Assembly (NCBI GenBank): GCA_009775125.1
Contig: VSPD01000082.1
Location: 1-7,249 of the forward strand
DNA from: Muribaculaceae bacterium
GTDB lineage: Bacteria > Bacteroidota > Bacteroidia > Bacteroidales > Muribaculaceae
Length of the DNA stretch: 7,249 nt
Reading direction: 5' to 3'
The position numbers were made by a program, and so were the translations under genes. A model generated the notes under the pieces. The model was not told where the DNA came from. It saw nothing but the letters and a program-made list of their open reading frames with translations, and did no database searches. Shown one piece after another: positions 1 through 5,747 of the stretch (within the stretch, counting starts at the first letter, position 1; each line of letters begins with the position of its first letter).

Positions 1-75
1 CCAACCGCCGCCCAACGAAAGAAGGCACACAGTTTCTTCTGGGGGCTTTATTCCCAAATGGTTGCACTTGGGCGC

Positions 76-96
76 GGACGCACGAACCGTGCGTCC
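76..96. repeat. Perfect 9-bp hairpin downstream of rsmD
   Basis: The arms GGACGCACG (76-84) and CGTGCGTCC (88-96) are perfect reverse complements around a 3-base AAC loop. The element begins about 13 bases past the rsmD stop codon in the direction of rsmD transcription. Neither side carries a T-run, so it is not a textbook intrinsic terminator. It could still stabilise the 3' end of the message or be a copy of a dispersed palindromic repeat. The structure is seen directly; its role is inferred. Confidence 0.6.
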
Positions 97-108
97 CTAC
101 TCTCTACA

Positions 109-672
109 TTATTCTGTGGTTGATTCGGCGGCGGGGGCGGGTTTGCGGAAGAGGGTGAAGTTGACGGAGCCGTAGGTGCGGTGGTCGATGAAGCCGGGGA
201 GGGTGTCGAAGCTGTGGGCGCCGGAGTGCTCGATTATGAAGATGCCGCCGGGGTTGAGGAGGTCGGCTTCGAGCACGGCACGGGGTATGTCGGCAAACCC
301 GGGCATGTCGTAGGGGGGGTCGGCAAATATCAGGTCGTAGCGTGCGCGGGCTGTGGCAATGAACCGCAATGCGTCGCCACGGATTATCCGATGGCCTTCG
401 GCGCCGAGCTTGGCCGACACCGAGCGGATGAATTCCGACTGCACTGCGGCTTTCTCTACCGATGTCACGGACGAACATCCGCGCGAAAGGAGCTCGAAGG
501 ATATCGCTCCCGTGCCTGAAAACAGGTCGAGGGCTGTCTTGCCTTCGAGGTCGACGATGTTGTCGAGCACGTTGAACAGATTCTCGCGGGCGAAGTCGGT
601 AGTGGGCCTCGCCGTAATATTTTTGGGCACGTCGAATCTCCGGCGGCCATATTTTCCACGTATTATTCGCAT
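109..672 (-). CDS. rsmD: 16S rRNA (guanine(966)-N(2))-methyltransferase RsmD
   Basis: This 187-residue protein is a cytoplasmic SAM-dependent methyltransferase. The family methylates N2 of G966 (E. coli numbering) of 16S rRNA during 30S assembly. It opens with the family-typical MRIIRGKYGRRRF, followed by RPTTDFARENLFN (residues 22-34). The SAM-binding motif I is ALDLFSGTG (47-55), and the catalytic DPPY of the N2-guanine methyltransferases is at 118-121. Length is normal for RsmD (about 180-200). I chose the ATG at 670-672 because RsmD homologues begin at MRIIxG. The frame stays open upstream to a TTG at 735, but that would add 21 Cys/His-rich residues encoded by the adjacent 7-base repeat hairpin. 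It is last of four same-strand genes, 133 bases after the DUF3822 gene. DUF3822 next to rsmD is, from memory, a recurrent pairing in Bacteroidetes. Confidence 0.95.
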   Translation of the reverse strand: MRIIRGKYGRRRFDVPKNITARPTTDFARENLFNVLDNIVDLEGKTALDLFSGTGAISFELLSRGCSSVTSVEKAAVQSEFIRSVSAKLGAEGHRIIRGDALRFIATARARYDLIFADPPYDMPGFADIPRAVLEADLLNPGGIFIIEHSGAHSFDTLPGFIDHRTYGSVNFTLFRKPAPAAESTTE

Positions 673-689
673 TTTATCAATTTTGAAGA

Positions 690-801
690 ATGCACAATTT
701 GTAAGAATGCACGATGCACAATGCACGATGCACAATCAGGCTTCGCGCTGAAAGTAAATTGTGAATTGTGCATTGTGCATCGTGCATTGTGAATTGTGCA
801 T
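690..801. repeat. Long hairpin built of 7-bp repeats between the DUF3822 gene and rsmD
   Basis: The inner stem pairs 706-736 with 758-788: 31 base pairs with two mismatches. The outer stem pairs 690-699 with 792-801: 10 perfect base pairs. An internal loop (700-705 and 789-791) separates the stems, and the terminal loop is 737-757. Each arm is a run of imperfect 7-base units: GCACAAT/GCACGAT on the left, and ATTGTGC, ATTGTGA and ATCGTGC on the right. The element starts 4 bases past the DUF3822 stop codon and ends 17 bases before the rsmD ATG, so it fills nearly the whole gap. No T-run follows it on the minus strand, which argues against a simple terminator. I recall similar GTGCATT/GTGAATT arrays between genes in other Bacteroidales, so a dispersed repeat copy is likely. 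An mRNA-processing or stability role is possible. Confidence 0.85.
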
Positions 802-805
802 CGTA

Positions 806-1627
806 TTAATCGCATAATGGTAATACCATCAATTCGAAGGGGGCGCGCAGGGCGTCCTTGCCGGCGCGGAACATCAGCGAGGGGAATATCACGGGCATGA
901 CGTATGAGTGGAACTGCCGCAGGCGGGGCATGAGTGTCTCGCGCATGGCGGTGTCGCCGCAAATCATGAGTTCGTCGTCGGTGGCCGAGAGGCCGCATCG
1001 CTCTGTGGCGGCCATTATATAGTAGAGCACGTCGTCGTCGGCCGGCGCGGCGAAGGAGTTGGCCATAAGCAGCCCACGGGAGCCGAAGGCTATGATGTCG
1101 ACGGCGCCGGGCCGCAGGCGGGCGTATATTTTGCCGGAGTTGCCCAGCCGTCCGCTCAGGGCAAAATATGATATGAGCGGCGCAAGCGAATGTGTGACAC
1201 GTGCATCGGGGAATGTGCGGCGCAGGAACGAGTGCAAGTCGGCTTCCATGACCATTACCGCGGCGGCGTCCGTGCCTTTTATGGCCTCGACCACGGGGTG
1301 AAGGTTTCCGTCGGGCCAGTATGCCGCCGCTATGTCGCGGGCATAGGCCGGATCGAGCGCGGCGGGCACCAATGTGAGGCGACGTGTGTCGATAAGGATA
1401 TCAGTGCGCCCGAAGGGTTGGAGTATAAGAGGGTTGTCGTAGACGGCATCCTCGACGGCATGGAGGATGTCGGCAGCCGGGTCGAGAGGTATTTCCCTAT
1501 ATATGAGCGAGTTGGCCTCGACGGGACAGTGAAGCGCCACCGACAGTGTTGCCGGTGATATTTCCATCGACAGCCGCCACATCGAAGGGTCGGCCACCAT
1601 GTCTGTTGTCAGCGGTCGGTCGGTCAC
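806..1627 (-). CDS. DUF3822 family protein, function unknown
   Basis: This 273-residue protein looks like the DUF3822 family, which is largely confined to Bacteroidetes and has no established biochemical role. Family-like stretches are RLSMEIS near the N-terminus (18-24), TRRLTLVPAAL (81-91), NSFAAPADDDVLYYIM (190-205), and a C-terminal segment ending FELMVLPLCD. I see no signal peptide, membrane helix or catalytic motif, so it is probably soluble and cytoplasmic. The chosen start is a GTG at 1625-1627 that overlaps the TGA of the upstream pseudouridine synthase as GTGA, implying coupled translation. An in-frame ATG at 1598-1600 would give 264 residues and is a credible alternative, since the first family-like motif begins only at residue 18. 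Lying between RNA-modification genes, it may have a role linked to RNA or ribosomes, but that is only guilt by association. Confidence 0.82.
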   Translation of the reverse strand: MTDRPLTTDMVADPSMWRLSMEISPATLSVALHCPVEANSLIYREIPLDPAADILHAVEDAVYDNPLILQPFGRTDILIDTRRLTLVPAALDPAYARDIAAAYWPDGNLHPVVEAIKGTDAAAVMVMEADLHSFLRRTFPDARVTHSLAPLISYFALSGRLGNSGKIYARLRPGAVDIIAFGSRGLLMANSFAAPADDDVLYYIMAATERCGLSATDDELMICGDTAMRETLMPRLRQFHSYVMPVIFPSLMFRAGKDALRAPFELMVLPLCD

Positions 1628-2595
1628 AGCAACTGTCGGAATATGGCGGGTACGGGTGTTGAGAAATTCATGTCCTTGCGCGTAACCGGATGGATAAACC
1701 GAAGGGTGCGTGCATGCAGGGCCATGCGGTGGATCGGGGTGGTGCGCGCTCCGTAGCGTTTATCGCCGGCTATGGGATGGCCTGTGTCTTTGAGGTGGAC
1801 GCGGATTTGATTTTTGCGGCCGGTGTCGAGCGAGAGCTCTACCAGGGTGTGGCCGTGGCCGGCTTCGAGCGTGCGGTAGCGTGTCACGGCGAGCTTGCCC
1901 TCGTCGGGATTGTCGGTGGAATACACTTCGTGACGCGAGTTTTCGGCAAGATAGCTGCGGATGGTGCCTTCGCTCTCGTCGAGGTAGCCTTCGACAACGG
2001 CCACATATGTGCGCTCGAGCACCATGTTGTTCCAGTTATACTGCATGGCGGTCTTGGCCTGCTCGGTCTTGGCAAACATCATTAGGCCGGAGGTCTGCTG
2101 GTCGAGACGGTGCACGATAAACACTTTGTTGCGCGGGTCGACGCGTTTCACGTAGTCGCGCAGCAGCGAGTAGGCCGTGCCGTCTTTTTTGGCGTCGGAT
2201 GCCACGGATAGCAGCCCGTAGCCTTTGTTCACCACTATTATATGGTCGTCTTCGTATACTATTTTCAGACGCGGGTTGGAAAACACCTGAAACTCGCGCG
2301 AGGTGTTGACGCGCACCACGGCGCCGGGGGCAAGCGGGGTGTCGAATTGCGTCGTTATCTGCCCGTCGACCATGACTTGACGGTGTTTGAGATAGTCTTT
2401 CACCGTAACGCGCTTTGCTCCGGGGAATGAGGCGAGGAGGAAGTCGAGCAGGATTACGTTGCTGTCGTTGTTGTCGTCGCCGTCGGAGTCCGAGCCGGAG
2501 GCATGTGTTTCCGGGACGGTGAATGTGAGTATATTGTCGGGGGTGAACGCGCGGCGCTCGGCTCCCGGTTTTGTCAATCTCGGCTTATGCTTCAT
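1624..2595 (-). CDS. RluA-family pseudouridine synthase
   Basis: This 323-residue enzyme isomerises specific uridines to pseudouridine in rRNA or tRNA, in the cytoplasm. After a basic N-terminus and an acidic, low-complexity linker (SGSDSDGDDNNDSN, 33-46) comes an S4-like RNA-binding domain (about 47-97, including LLDFLLASFPGAKRVTVKDYL). The RluA catalytic domain follows from about residue 110. The signature HRLDQQTSG (162-170) carries the expected catalytic Asp165. Other family motifs are TGRKNQIRVHL (258-268), GDKRYGA (277-283) and LHARTLRFIHP (293-303). The layout of S4 plus RluA domain matches the RluC/RluD type, but the target uridine cannot be read from the sequence, so I give no symbol. 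Its ATG overlaps the topA stop as ATGA, and its TGA overlaps the next gene's GTG, so it is the middle gene of a tightly packed operon. Confidence 0.93.
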   Translation of the reverse strand: MKHKPRLTKPGAERRAFTPDNILTFTVPETHASGSDSDGDDNNDSNVILLDFLLASFPGAKRVTVKDYLKHRQVMVDGQITTQFDTPLAPGAVVRVNTSREFQVFSNPRLKIVYEDDHIIVVNKGYGLLSVASDAKKDGTAYSLLRDYVKRVDPRNKVFIVHRLDQQTSGLMMFAKTEQAKTAMQYNWNNMVLERTYVAVVEGYLDESEGTIRSYLAENSRHEVYSTDNPDEGKLAVTRYRTLEAGHGHTLVELSLDTGRKNQIRVHLKDTGHPIAGDKRYGARTTPIHRMALHARTLRFIHPVTRKDMNFSTPVPAIFRQLL

Positions 2596-4928
2596 TTTGT
2601 CTGTTTTTTTGCGCGCCCGCGGGCCACGGTCTTTTTGGGTTTGGCATCCTGCCGGGCTATAATGTCGAGAGCCTGCTCATAGGTGATGTCGGCGGGGTCG
2701 GTTACAGTCTTGGGGATTTTATAGTTGGATTTTCCGCGCGCTATATACGGGCCGAAGCGGCCGTTGAGCACTTGCAGGCCTTCTTCCTCGTCAAATGTCT
2801 TTATCAGACGCTTGCTCTCGGCTTGGCGTTTTTCCTCGATAAGCGCGATGGCCTCGTCGAGCGACACTGCCGCGGGAGCCATGCTGTCGGGGATAGACAC
2901 GAATTTGCCGTCGTGGCGCACATAGGGGCCGAAGCGGCCTATGGCCACGGTCACTTCTTTGTCTTCGTAGTCGCCGAGCACACGTGGGAATTCAAACAGG
3001 CGCAGGGCCTCGTCGAGGGTGATTGTGGCCATCGACTGGCCTTTCTGCAAGGATGCGAAGCGCGGTTTCTCCTCGTCGTCGCCGGTGCCTACTTGCACGA
3101 GCGGGCCGAAGCGGCCGATTTTCACCGACACGGGCTTGCCCGACACGGGGTCGGTGCCCAGCACGCGCTCTCCCACTTTGTGGTCGAGGCGCATCGACAT
3201 GGTTTTTTCTATCTCGGGATGGAATTTATCGTAGAAGTCGGTCATCACGCCGGGCCATTGGATTTTGCCCTCGGCTATGTCGTCGAAGCGTTCCTCGATA
3301 TTTGCCGTGAAATTGAAATCGACGATTCCGGGGAAGTATTCCTCCAGAAATTCGTTCACGATGGTGCCAACGTCGGTGGGTATGAGCTTGCCTTTGTCGG
3401 CTCCGGCGGTCTCGGTGCGCGTGGCAGAGGTAATATTGCCTCCGGCGAGGGTAAATGCGTGTATGGTGCGTTCTTCGCCCGCGTTGTCGCCTTTCTCCAC
3501 ATATTCGCGTTGCTGGATAGTGGATATGGTGGGGGCGTAGGTCGACGGGCGGCCTATGCCGAGCTCTTCCATTTTTTTCACGAGCGAGGCCTCGGTGTAG
3601 CGCGGGGGCTGCTGGGTGAAACGCTCGGTGGCTGTGACGGATGCCGCTTCAAGCACGCGCCCTTTCGAGATGGGCGGCAGGGTGGCTGAGGCGTCGTCGG
3701 AGTCGGCGTCGTCGCGGCCTTCGATGTAGACACGCAGGAATCCGTCGAATTTTATCACCTCGCCGGTGGCGGTGAAATGCTCGGAGCGTGTCGACGGGGT
3801 TATTTCCACGGTGGTACGCTCTATTTCGGCGTCGGCCATCTGCGAGGCTATGGTGCGCTTCCAGATAAGCCCATAGAGGCGTTTTTCCTGCGAGGTGCCG
3901 TCGATGGTGTGCTCTGAGATGTATGTGGGGCGGATGGCTTCGTGGGCTTCCTGCGCGCCTTTTGTCTTGGTGTGGTAGTGGCGCACTTTGAGATATTCCG
4001 GGCCGATGCCGCGTGTAATTTCTTCGGAGATGGTGCCGATGGCCAGCGACGAGAGGTTGGTGGAGTCGGTACGCATATATGTGATGTGTCCGGCCTCATA
4101 TAGCTTCTGGGCCACCATCATGGTCTGCGACACGGTGAATCCGAGCTTGCGCGAGGCCTCCTGTTGCAGCGTCGATGTGGTGAAGGGAGGCGCGGGCGAG
4201 CGTTTCACGGGGCGCACCTGTATGTCGGTGACGGTGTAGCGCGCGTCGCGGCAATCTTCGAGGAAGGCGCGGGCGGCGTCGGCGTCGGGGAGGCGGCGTG
4301 AAAGCTCGGCGGCAAGCGCGGTGCCGTCGTCGGCGCGGAAATCGGCGTTGACACGGAAATATGGCTCCGACACAAAACGTTTGATTTCATTCTCACGCTC
4401 CACAATAAGGCGCACGGCCACCGACTGCACACGTCCGGCCGAGAGGCTCGGCTTTATCTTTTTCCACAGCACGGGGCTAAGCTCAAAGCCCACGATACGG
4501 TCGAGCACGCGGCGTGCCTGCTGGGCGTCGACAAGGTTAATGTCGATGTCGCGCGGATGCTCGATGGCGTCGAGGATGGCTGTCTTGGTAATTTCATGAA
4601 ACACGATGCGCCGCGTGCGGGCAGGGTCGAGCCCGAGAACCTCAAAAAGGTGCCAGGCTATGGCCTCTCCCTCGCGGTCCTCATCGGAAGCGAGCCACAC
4701 GATCTCGGCCTGGGATGCCGCCTTGCGCAGCTCGGCCACAAGCTGCTTCTTATCGTCGGGAATCTCGTAGACAGGAGCGAAGCCGCCTTCAATGTCGATG
4801 CTGAAATTTTTCTTTTTCAAGTCGCGTATATGGCCATAACTCGACATGACCTTATAGTCCTTGCCAAGAAATTTCTCTATGGTCTTTGCTTTTGCCGGCG
4901 ACTCGACTATCACGAGATTCTTTATCAT
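2592..4928 (-). CDS. topA: Type IA DNA topoisomerase I
   Basis: This 778-residue enzyme relaxes negatively supercoiled DNA by passing one strand through a transient single-strand break held by a 5'-phosphotyrosine. The Toprim domain starts at the N-terminus with VESPAKAKTI (Glu9 at its head) and has the acidic triad in SDEDREGE (Asp82, Asp84, Glu86). SAGRVQSVAVRLI (163-175) is typical of the family. The active-site segment ITYMRTDST gives nucleophile Tyr284 and Arg286, and HEAIRPT is at 329-335. The protein has a single cysteine (Cys226), so the Cys4 zinc ribbons of the E. coli enzyme are absent. Instead the C-terminus has three GRFGP repeats (about 605-609, 664-668, 723-727), a topoisomerase C-terminal repeat module, and a Lys/Arg-rich tail. 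This layout is usual outside the proteobacteria. It is the first gene of the leftward operon and overlaps the pseudouridine synthase start by ATGA. The ATG at 4926-4928 gives the family N-terminus MIKNLVIVESPAKAKT. Confidence 0.97.
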   Translation of the reverse strand: MIKNLVIVESPAKAKTIEKFLGKDYKVMSSYGHIRDLKKKNFSIDIEGGFAPVYEIPDDKKQLVAELRKAASQAEIVWLASDEDREGEAIAWHLFEVLGLDPARTRRIVFHEITKTAILDAIEHPRDIDINLVDAQQARRVLDRIVGFELSPVLWKKIKPSLSAGRVQSVAVRLIVERENEIKRFVSEPYFRVNADFRADDGTALAAELSRRLPDADAARAFLEDCRDARYTVTDIQVRPVKRSPAPPFTTSTLQQEASRKLGFTVSQTMMVAQKLYEAGHITYMRTDSTNLSSLAIGTISEEITRGIGPEYLKVRHYHTKTKGAQEAHEAIRPTYISEHTIDGTSQEKRLYGLIWKRTIASQMADAEIERTTVEITPSTRSEHFTATGEVIKFDGFLRVYIEGRDDADSDDASATLPPISKGRVLEAASVTATERFTQQPPRYTEASLVKKMEELGIGRPSTYAPTISTIQQREYVEKGDNAGEERTIHAFTLAGGNITSATRTETAGADKGKLIPTDVGTIVNEFLEEYFPGIVDFNFTANIEERFDDIAEGKIQWPGVMTDFYDKFHPEIEKTMSMRLDHKVGERVLGTDPVSGKPVSVKIGRFGPLVQVGTGDDEEKPRFASLQKGQSMATITLDEALRLFEFPRVLGDYEDKEVTVAIGRFGPYVRHDGKFVSIPDSMAPAAVSLDEAIALIEEKRQAESKRLIKTFDEEEGLQVLNGRFGPYIARGKSNYKIPKTVTDPADITYEQALDIIARQDAKPKKTVARGRAKKQTK

Positions 4929-4969
4929 TTTTGTATCTGTTTTTATAATAATGTGGAGGTTTTGCGCGG

Positions 4970-4999
4970 CAAAATTACAAATTAATGTTCAAAATCAAA
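4970..4999 (-). promoter_or_regulatory. Probable promoter of the topA operon
   Basis: On the minus strand a TAATTTTG box (4970-4977) matches the Bacteroidetes -7 consensus TAnnTTTG exactly. A TTTG that could serve as the -33 element lies at 4996-4999, giving an 18-base spacer, slightly shorter than the usual 19-21. Transcription would then start roughly 35-40 bases upstream of the topA ATG. The leader is A/T-rich and shows no Shine-Dalgarno sequence, as is common in this phylum. Confidence 0.6.
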
Positions 5000-5009
5000 A
5001 AAAAAGACG

Positions 5010-5017
5010 TAATTTTG
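5010..5017 (+). promoter_or_regulatory. Probable -7 box for the B3/B4-domain gene
   Basis: TAATTTTG matches the Bacteroidetes -7 consensus and lies 15 bases before the ATG at 5033, so the predicted leader is very short. I do not find a good TTTG at the expected -33 distance; around 4986-4990 the sequence is TGTTC. The box lies inside the longer open frame that begins at ATG 4985, which is a reason to prefer the downstream start for that gene. Confidence 0.5.
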
Positions 5018-5032
5018 CACACAATTCCGAAT

Positions 5033-5692
5033 ATGAACATAGAAATCGAAGATATTGTTCGGGCGGCCGCGCCCTCGCTTGCAGTGCTCGCTCTCGAATA
5101 CGAGATAGCCAACTGCCCCACTTCCGACGCCCTTTGGGCCGAGGTGGAAGCGGCTGCCGCCGACATCCGCGCCCGCTTCGCCATCGACCAAATAAACAAG
5201 CGCCCGGCCATCGCGGCCACCCGCGCCGCATACAAGGCCCTGGGCAAGGAGCCCAACCGCTACCGCCCGGCCGCCGAGGCCCTGTGCCGCCGTGCCGTCA
5301 AGGGCGCGGGGCTTTACAGGGTGAACGCCGCCGTCGATATTATCAACATACTCTCCATGCTCTCCGGATACTCCATCGGAGGCTTCGACATCGACCGCAT
5401 CGACGGCCCCGTGCTCCGGCTCGGACGCGGACAGTGCGGCGAGCCTTACCAAGGCATCGGACGAGGCGACCTCAACATCGAAGGCCTCCCCGTCTACCGC
5501 GACGCCACCGGAGGCATCGGCACGCCCACATCCGACCACGAGCGCACAAAAATCACCGAGTCGACCCGACGCCTCCTTATCCTAACCAACATTTACGGCC
5601 CCGAAATGCCCGCCGATGAATACGAGGCTCTCGCCACCCGACTCCTCTCCACCTACTGCCACGCACACCTCATCTCAAAATTTTATACATAG
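5033..5692 (+). CDS. Standalone B3/B4 domain protein (PheT editing-domain homologue)
   Basis: This 219-residue protein consists almost entirely of a B3/B4 domain, the fold that in the phenylalanyl-tRNA synthetase beta chain holds the site that hydrolyses mischarged Tyr-tRNA(Phe). Recognisable parts are RPAIAATRAAYKALGKEPNR (57-76), RYRPAAEAL (76-84), LYRVNAAVDIINILS (94-108), FDIDRIDG (118-125) and PTSDHERTKIT (165-175). It has no catalytic synthetase or tRNA anticodon-binding domain, so it is a genuinely separate protein, not a PheT fragment. The role of solo B3/B4 proteins is not settled; tRNA proofreading or amino-acid-derivative binding are guesses from the fold. I chose ATG 5033 over the in-frame ATG at 4985, because the longer form adds a Lys-rich stretch translated from the promoter region. 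It is transcribed divergently from topA and followed by an aminotransferase gene. Confidence 0.88.
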   Translation: MNIEIEDIVRAAAPSLAVLALEYEIANCPTSDALWAEVEAAAADIRARFAIDQINKRPAIAATRAAYKALGKEPNRYRPAAEALCRRAVKGAGLYRVNAAVDIINILSMLSGYSIGGFDIDRIDGPVLRLGRGQCGEPYQGIGRGDLNIEGLPVYRDATGGIGTPTSDHERTKITESTRRLLILTNIYGPEMPADEYEALATRLLSTYCHAHLISKFYT

Positions 5693-5718
5693 GAATCCTA
5701 TGACTCCTATGATTCCTA
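5689..5718. repeat. 9-bp tandem/palindromic repeat over a stop codon
   Basis: ATAGGA (5689-5694) and TCCTAT (5696-5701) form a 6-base palindrome around one central A. TCCTATGAC (5696-5704) and TCCTATGAT (5705-5713) are then 9-base tandem units, followed by a partial third unit TCCTA (5714-5718). The TAG stop of the B3/B4 gene (5690-5692) lies inside the palindrome. The repeat also creates two ATG codons (5700 and 5709) in frame with the next gene, which could mislead start prediction. I recall TAGGA/TCCTA-rich arrays between genes in other Bacteroidales, so this may be a dispersed repeat. Confidence 0.65.
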
Positions 5719-5747
5719 AAAACCTTCCAAACTTCCGCCCTCTCACA

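Larger units (their letters stand above)
4969..5018. promoter_or_regulatory. Mirrored inverted repeat of the divergent promoter region
   Basis: GCAAAATTAC (4969-4978) and GTAATTTTGC (5009-5018) are perfect 10-base reverse complements, 30 bases apart. Each contains a TAATTTTG box reading outwards towards the gene on its side. The repeat may simply reflect two similar Bacteroidetes -7 boxes, or it may also be an operator. The spacer is AT-rich and includes a run of nine A bases (4997-5005). The inverted repeat is seen directly; its function is inferred. Confidence 0.55.

Noticed and set aside
673..735. N-terminal extension of RsmD with a Cys/His-rich look (CIVHCASCIL)
   Set aside because: It is encoded by the 7-base repeat hairpin, needs a TTG start, and precedes the family-typical MRIIRGKYGRRRF. 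The apparent metal-binding look comes from translating the repeat.
690..801. CRISPR-like array
   Set aside because: The units are 7 bases long, contiguous and imperfect, with no spacers and no cas genes nearby.
2571..3689. Long plus-strand open frame of 372 codons opposite topA
   Set aside because: It lies fully antisense to well-supported topA motifs and has no recognisable domain. In GC-rich coding sequence, stop-free antisense frames are common.
4952..4959. Shine-Dalgarno-like TGTGGAGG on the plus strand
   Set aside because: No plus-strand start codon with a supported reading frame follows at a suitable distance; it lies in the topA leader on the other strand.
4985..5032. Upstream ATG for the B3/B4 protein (16 extra residues)
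   Set aside because: The extra residues come from the A-rich promoter spacer and the -7 box, so the ATG at 5033 fits better.
5616..5747. Longer aminotransferase starting inside the B3/B4 gene or within the 9-base repeat
   Set aside because: Relatives begin at M-x-x-IS-x-RG, which matches ATG 5748. The extension is Pro/Ser/Thr-rich translation of another frame and of repeat DNA.
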